This document shows, piece by piece, positions 60,514 through 64,000 of a DNA stretch of 64,000 nt; the first letter of the stretch is position 1; the number at the start of each line of letters is the position of its first letter. The notes below the pieces were generated by a model. That model saw only the letters and a list, made by a program, of their open reading frames with translations. It was not told where the DNA came from and did not search any database. The translations under genes and the position numbers were made by a program. Source of the DNA: Thiosocius teredinicola (GTDB lineage Bacteria > Pseudomonadota > Gammaproteobacteria > Chromatiales > Chromatiaceae). The DNA lies in contig NZ_CP019936.1 of NCBI RefSeq assembly GCF_002009425.1, positions 3,273,297 to 3,337,296 of the forward strand, given 5' to 3'.

Positions 60514-62408
60514 TGCTCGCCGGCAACGACATGCGCCATGTCACCATCACGCTGATGCGTGAGGAGCTGCCGCGCGCGAGCCTGGTACTGGCCGAACTCG
60601 AAGCCTTCGCTCCCGATGAACGCCCCTTGCTCGAATCCGAGCTACCTGAGATACCGGGTCAGACCTTCCGCGCCCGCATCCGACGCGCCTGGGGACATCT
60701 GGATCGCCTCGAAGCCCTGCTCGGTGAACTGCCGAAAAACGACGCCGAGATGCCGCCCTTGGTGTTGCAGCGCGAACAATTGATCGAAGTCGACCGCTGG
60801 CTGGCGGAGGCCTGGGAACAATGCGCACCGTGCGACGAAGACCTGCACAGACTGGAAGACGAGTTCCGTGAACTGGGACACCTCGAACAATCGCTGAACG
60901 ACTTCGCCGATCTCGATATCGATCTGAGTCGCCTGCAGGGCGAGCATGCCTACCTCGACATGCGCATCGGTTCGATCCCGACCGACAACCTGAAACGACT
61001 GCGCGAGGTACTGGCGCTGTCGAATCACATGATCCTGAATGTGTCGGGTGACGATGAAACAGTGCGGGTGTTGATCGCGGGTAGCCGCGAGAAATCCGAC
61101 GTGCTCGACAGCGTGCTGCATGCCGCGGCATTTCAACCGCTGGCAATCCCCGAGCGTTTCGACGACAACCCCGATGCGGTCCGTGAACAGCTCGCCGAGC
61201 AGCGTCTCGAACTCGAACGTAAATGCGATGCGCTGCGCAATCGCCTGGCGAACTGGCGCGATACCAATCGCCGCGAATTTCTGCGCGCCCGACAGCTGCT
61301 CGAAGCGGCTGAGCCGTACGTAGCCTTGCGCGGGGCGGCGCGCACACGCGGCACACTCGCCGCACTGCAGGGCTGGGTGCCGGCAAAACGTCTGCCACAT
61401 GTCGAAGCCATGTTGAAACGCCAACTGGCATTGCCTTTCCTGATCTCATCGCGACCAGCGCGGCCCGATGAAGAGCACCTCGTCCCGGTGCCGTTGCAGA
61501 ACCGCGGCCTGCTGAAGCCGTTCGCCGTCTTGGTACAGCAATATGGTGTGCCGCGCTTTGGCGAATTCGACCCGACCGTGCTGTTCGCCATCACCTTTGC
61601 CGCGATGTTCGGCATGATGTTCGGCGATGTCGGCCACGGCGCCGTCATCGTGCTGGTCGGCTTGGTGCTACGTAAACGCATCGGTGCCTTTACCTACCTG
61701 TTCGTGCTGGCCGGCGGTTCATCGATGCTGTTCGGCTGGTTGTACGGCAGCGTGTTCGGTGTCGAGCATTGGCTGCATCCGCTATGGATCGCGCCGATGA
61801 CCGATCCGATCTACATGCTTACGGTCGCGCTCGGCTGGGGCGTGGCGTTCCTTACGCTTGGATCGGCGATTGCGATCATCAACCGCCTGCGCGCCGGCGA
61901 TCAGGCGGGCGCGATCTTCGGGCCCGGTGGCGTGCTGCCGCTGGTGCTGTACCTCGCGCTGCTGATCGGCCTGATCAACCTGGCCAACGGCAAAGGCTTT
62001 CCGCTGGTCGCGACGGCAGTGATCGTGCTGGCACTCGTGTTGTTGGTCGCCTACCAATGGCAGGCATCGAATGCGCCCTTCGGCGAGCGCTTCATGACCA
62101 CGCTGATCGAGACCTTCGAGATCGTCAACGGCTACATCACCAGTTCGCTGTCGTTCCTGCGCGTCGCCGCCTTCAGTCTCAATCATGTCGCCCTGTCACT
62201 CGCCGTGTTCACGCTGGCCGACGGTATGGGCGTGATCGGTCACTGGATCACGCTGGTGCTTGGCAACCTGTTCGTCATCGTGCTCGAAGGCATCATCGTC
62301 GCCATCCAGACGTTGCGTCTCGAATACTACGAAGGCTTTTCACGCTACTTCTACGGCGACGGCCAGGCATTTCGGCCGCTACGCGTGGGCCGCACACAGA
62401 GTATCTGA
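60513..62408 (+). CDS. V/A-type ATPase subunit I (membrane stator)
   Basis: 631 residues from the ATG at 60513, which overlaps the subunit C stop (TGATG). The N-terminal half (1-330) is a soluble helical arm that binds the peripheral stalks. The C-terminal half has seven or eight helices. Membrane motifs are DPTVLFAITFAAMFGMMFGD, VGHGAVIVLVGLVLRK and the ion-channel helix region TSSLSFLRVAAFSLNHVALS with the key Arg. The ending RLEYYEGFSRYFYGDGQAF is characteristic. The frame is open upstream to 60111, but that part is a shadow of subunit C. Confidence 0.95.
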   Translation: MLAGNDMRHVTITLMREELPRASLVLAELEAFAPDERPLLESELPEIPGQTFRARIRRAWGHLDRLEALLGELPKNDAEMPPLVLQREQLIEVDRWLAEAWEQCAPCDEDLHRLEDEFRELGHLEQSLNDFADLDIDLSRLQGEHAYLDMRIGSIPTDNLKRLREVLALSNHMILNVSGDDETVRVLIAGSREKSDVLDSVLHAAAFQPLAIPERFDDNPDAVREQLAEQRLELERKCDALRNRLANWRDTNRREFLRARQLLEAAEPYVALRGAARTRGTLAALQGWVPAKRLPHVEAMLKRQLALPFLISSRPARPDEEHLVPVPLQNRGLLKPFAVLVQQYGVPRFGEFDPTVLFAITFAAMFGMMFGDVGHGAVIVLVGLVLRKRIGAFTYLFVLAGGSSMLFGWLYGSVFGVEHWLHPLWIAPMTDPIYMLTVALGWGVAFLTLGSAIAIINRLRAGDQAGAIFGPGGVLPLVLYLALLIGLINLANGKGFPLVATAVIVLALVLLVAYQWQASNAPFGERFMTTLIETFEIVNGYITSSLSFLRVAAFSLNHVALSLAVFTLADGMGVIGHWITLVLGNLFVIVLEGIIVAIQTLRLEYYEGFSRYFYGDGQAFRPLRVGRTQSI

Positions 62409-62452
62409 AAGACATAACCCATGAACCTCAATCCGCACATCCAGGAGCTCAA

Positions 62453-62905
62453 ATGACTACCTTGATCACGCTACTCACAATGGCGCTGCTTGGCGTGATA
62501 GCGGCCGGCGTCTTCCTCCATTTCCGCCCACTGGAAGCCAATCGGGCAAAACGCCTGTTTCTGCCGACCATCGGCACCAACATCGCGCTGTTCTTCGGTG
62601 CCCAGCTGGCGATCATGTTCTTCGGCGTGCGCGAAGCAATGGCAGAGCCACAGGTCGAACAGGTATTGAGCGGACAGGCGGACATCTCGATCGGCATGGG
62701 CCTGGCCTTCATCGGTATCGCACTACCGACCGCGTTCAGCACGATTGCCGCGGGTCTCGCGGTGGGGCCGATCGGCGCCGCCTCACTCGCCGCCGTCTCG
62801 GAAAAACCCGAGATCTTCGGCCGAACCCTGGTCTACCTGGGGCTGGCGGAAGGTATCGCGATCTATGGTCTGGTGCTGTCCATCCTGCTGCTCAACAAGG
62901 TGTGA
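62453..62905 (+). CDS. V/A-type ATPase rotor proteolipid (subunit K/c)
   Basis: 150 residues, four helices, with AGGAG before the ATG. The C-terminal hairpin (about 78-150) is c-subunit-like: GMGLAFIGIALPTAFSTIAA, GLAVGPIGAASLAAVSEKPE and the ion-binding Glu E133 in LVYLGLAEGIAIYGLV. The N-terminal pair (3-22 and 38-58) lacks both the carboxylate and the glycine-rich packing of a c hairpin, so there is one site per four-helix subunit. Whether it carries H or Na is not resolved. It follows subunit I by 44 bases. Confidence 0.9.
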   Translation: MTTLITLLTMALLGVIAAGVFLHFRPLEANRAKRLFLPTIGTNIALFFGAQLAIMFFGVREAMAEPQVEQVLSGQADISIGMGLAFIGIALPTAFSTIAAGLAVGPIGAASLAAVSEKPEIFGRTLVYLGLAEGIAIYGLVLSILLLNKV

Positions 62906-62911
62906 TCTGCA

Positions 62912-63235
62912 ATGGACGGCACACGCCAAGTGTTTCTGGGTGACGCCACGCTGGCTACCGGCTTCAGGCTCGCCGGCTTCGAGGTCTATCCCGACGCCGA
63001 CGGTGATCAGCTCGACGAGGTGCTCGAACAACTGCAGACATCACGTACGCCCGCCTTCGTCGTCATCGATCAGCGACTTGCCGAAATGGCGGGTCGTCGA
63101 CTCGAGGAGGTACGTAGCGAAGGTGGGCGCATCCTGCTGACCCAGGTGCCGCCGCTGACCGAGCCCGGACAGATGCACAGTTCGGTCGACGATCGTATTC
63201 AGCAGCTTCTCGGGCTCGACGGGGAGCAGCCATGA
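62912..63235 (+). CDS. V/A-type ATPase subunit F
   Basis: 107 residues. A small Rossmann-like rotor subunit that sits with D on the central shaft. Family features: FLGDATLATGFRLAGFEVYP, then DEVLEQLQTSRTPAFVVIDQ (the F-subunit response-regulator-like core) and the C-terminal helix SSVDDRIQQLLGLDG. It starts 6 bases after the proteolipid gene and overlaps subunit E by four bases. Confidence 0.9.
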   Translation: MDGTRQVFLGDATLATGFRLAGFEVYPDADGDQLDEVLEQLQTSRTPAFVVIDQRLAEMAGRRLEEVRSEGGRILLTQVPPLTEPGQMHSSVDDRIQQLLGLDGEQP

Positions 63236-63894
63236 GCGAAACCGACAACGGCTCACTGCACGCACTCGAGCGCGCGATCATGGCGCGCGCCGAAGATCTT
63301 GCGCAGGAGTTTCACGACAAGGCAAACCGGCAGCGCGACAACATCCTGCGCGATGCGGCCGAACGCCTGCACATGGCCGAAGAACGCGAGGTGCTGGTCG
63401 CCAAGGCGGACGCCGAACGCCACTTCCACCGGGTGACCCAGGCCAGTGAACTGAAGATGCAGGCACGCCTCGATCAATTGCGCTGGGAACTGGTGCAATC
63501 GGTGCAGACACGTCTGATTGAAAAGATGCAGAAACTGCGCAACGACCGCGACCGCTACCGCCAATGGTTGATTGCCATGATCCGCGAAGCGGCCGAACGG
63601 CTGCCGGACGGGGCGTTGACGGCCGAGGCCAACAGTGACGATCTGCAATGGCTGAGCAGCGAATGGGCGCAATTGGTTGCGCAGGCCGCACCCGATCGCG
63701 AGATCACGCTCGCCGATTCCGCGACCTGGGGCAGCGGCGGTCTCAAGCTGCGCACCGTCGATAATCGCGCCCAGGTCGACAACCGTTTTGAAGGCCGCCT
63801 GTCGCGCATGGAGGCCAGCGTGCAACGCGTGATCCTGCAGACCCTGTTCCCGACCGATATCCATGCGACGGCACGCAGCGGAGGTCCGCAATGA
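63232..63894 (+). CDS. V/A-type ATPase subunit E
   Basis: 220 residues. Peripheral stalk partner of the G/H protein. The N-terminal coiled coil (ALERAIMARAEDLAQEFHDK, RDAAERLHMAEEREVLVAKA) joins a C-terminal globular domain (DSATWGSGGLKLRTVDNRAQ, VDNRFEGRLSRMEASVQRVI) that binds the catalytic head. The VDNRFEARL-type motif is diagnostic. It overlaps subunit A by four bases. Confidence 0.93.
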   Translation: MSETDNGSLHALERAIMARAEDLAQEFHDKANRQRDNILRDAAERLHMAEEREVLVAKADAERHFHRVTQASELKMQARLDQLRWELVQSVQTRLIEKMQKLRNDRDRYRQWLIAMIREAAERLPDGALTAEANSDDLQWLSSEWAQLVAQAAPDREITLADSATWGSGGLKLRTVDNRAQVDNRFEGRLSRMEASVQRVILQTLFPTDIHATARSGGPQ

Positions 63895-64000
63895 GCGACG
63901 CACGCAAAGGGCACATCCGCGAGATCAACGGCCCCATTCTGCGCATCCACCTGCCGGGCGGACGCAACGGCGAGCAGGTGCGCATCGGCAGTCTCGATAT
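63891..64000 (+). CDS. V/A-type ATPase catalytic subunit A (partial, cut by window end)
   Basis: Only the first 36 or so residues are present from the ATG at 63891. They read GHIREINGPILRIHLPGG followed by GEQVRIGSL, matching the N-terminal beta-barrel of V/A-type catalytic A subunits (usually about 580-600 residues). Position after E fits the G/H-C-I-K-F-E-A-B-D order. B and D are expected beyond 64000. Confidence 0.85.
   Translation, partial: MSDARKGHIREINGPILRIHLPGGRNGEQVRIGSLD

Overview
The window is one contiguous stretch of a GC-rich gammaproteobacterial chromosome. It is densely coded, and no intergenic gap exceeds about 260 bases. Clues to the lineage are the smc-zipA-ligA block (ZipA is a gammaproteobacterial division protein), the carA-carB-greA / yhbY-rlmE-ftsH-folP-glmM-tpiA-secG-tRNA-Leu order, separate nuoC and nuoD genes, a PEP-CTERM-type (Prs) regulatory set and a V/A-type ATPase operon. 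Together these suggest a Chromatiales-like environmental lineage, possibly a sulfur oxidiser. That placement is inference, because no marker gene here settles it.

Layout. 1-7839 (minus): complex I genes nuoA-B-C-D-E-F-G and the start of nuoH, with a possible unlisted 49-codon gene between nuoD and nuoE. 7996-13686 (minus): ftsH, folP, glmM, tpiA, secG and tRNA-Leu(GAG), ending at a clear terminator just before the nuo promoter. 13793-19774: rlmE, yhbY (plus), greA, carB and carA. 19981-21761: divergent thioredoxins trxC and a CnoX-like protein, then a DUF1244 protein. 21787-27273: trmO, a PAS-GGDEF-EAL protein, a SYLF-domain protein, a small coiled-coil ORF, a CPA2 antiporter and a small secreted Cys protein. 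27359-29640: a membrane pentapeptide-repeat protein and a FliK/FlhB-C-like pair.

29653-33847 (minus): an amino-acid ABC transporter (aapJQMP order) with a perfect hairpin behind the binding-protein gene. 34103-40920 (minus): ligA, zipA and smc. 41114-42831 (plus): queF and an FGGY sugar kinase. 42828-53354: an exopolysaccharide / PEP-CTERM-associated locus, with prsT, prsR, prsK and an EpsB-type sugar transferase on the minus strand and a TviB-like dehydrogenase and a sugar epimerase on the plus strand. 53428-58501 (minus): thrC, an RpfE-like gene, hom and alaC. 58643-59026 (plus): an Mth938-type protein. 59153-64000 (plus): V/A-type ATPase genes G/H-C-I-K-F-E-A, the last cut by the window end.

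Most of the window is conserved core metabolism. The accessory points most worth following are the coupled small ORF inside nuo, the V/A-ATPase operon with an FNR-like site in front of it, the Prs/EpsB polysaccharide regulation set with no exosortase nearby, and several small genes without known function.
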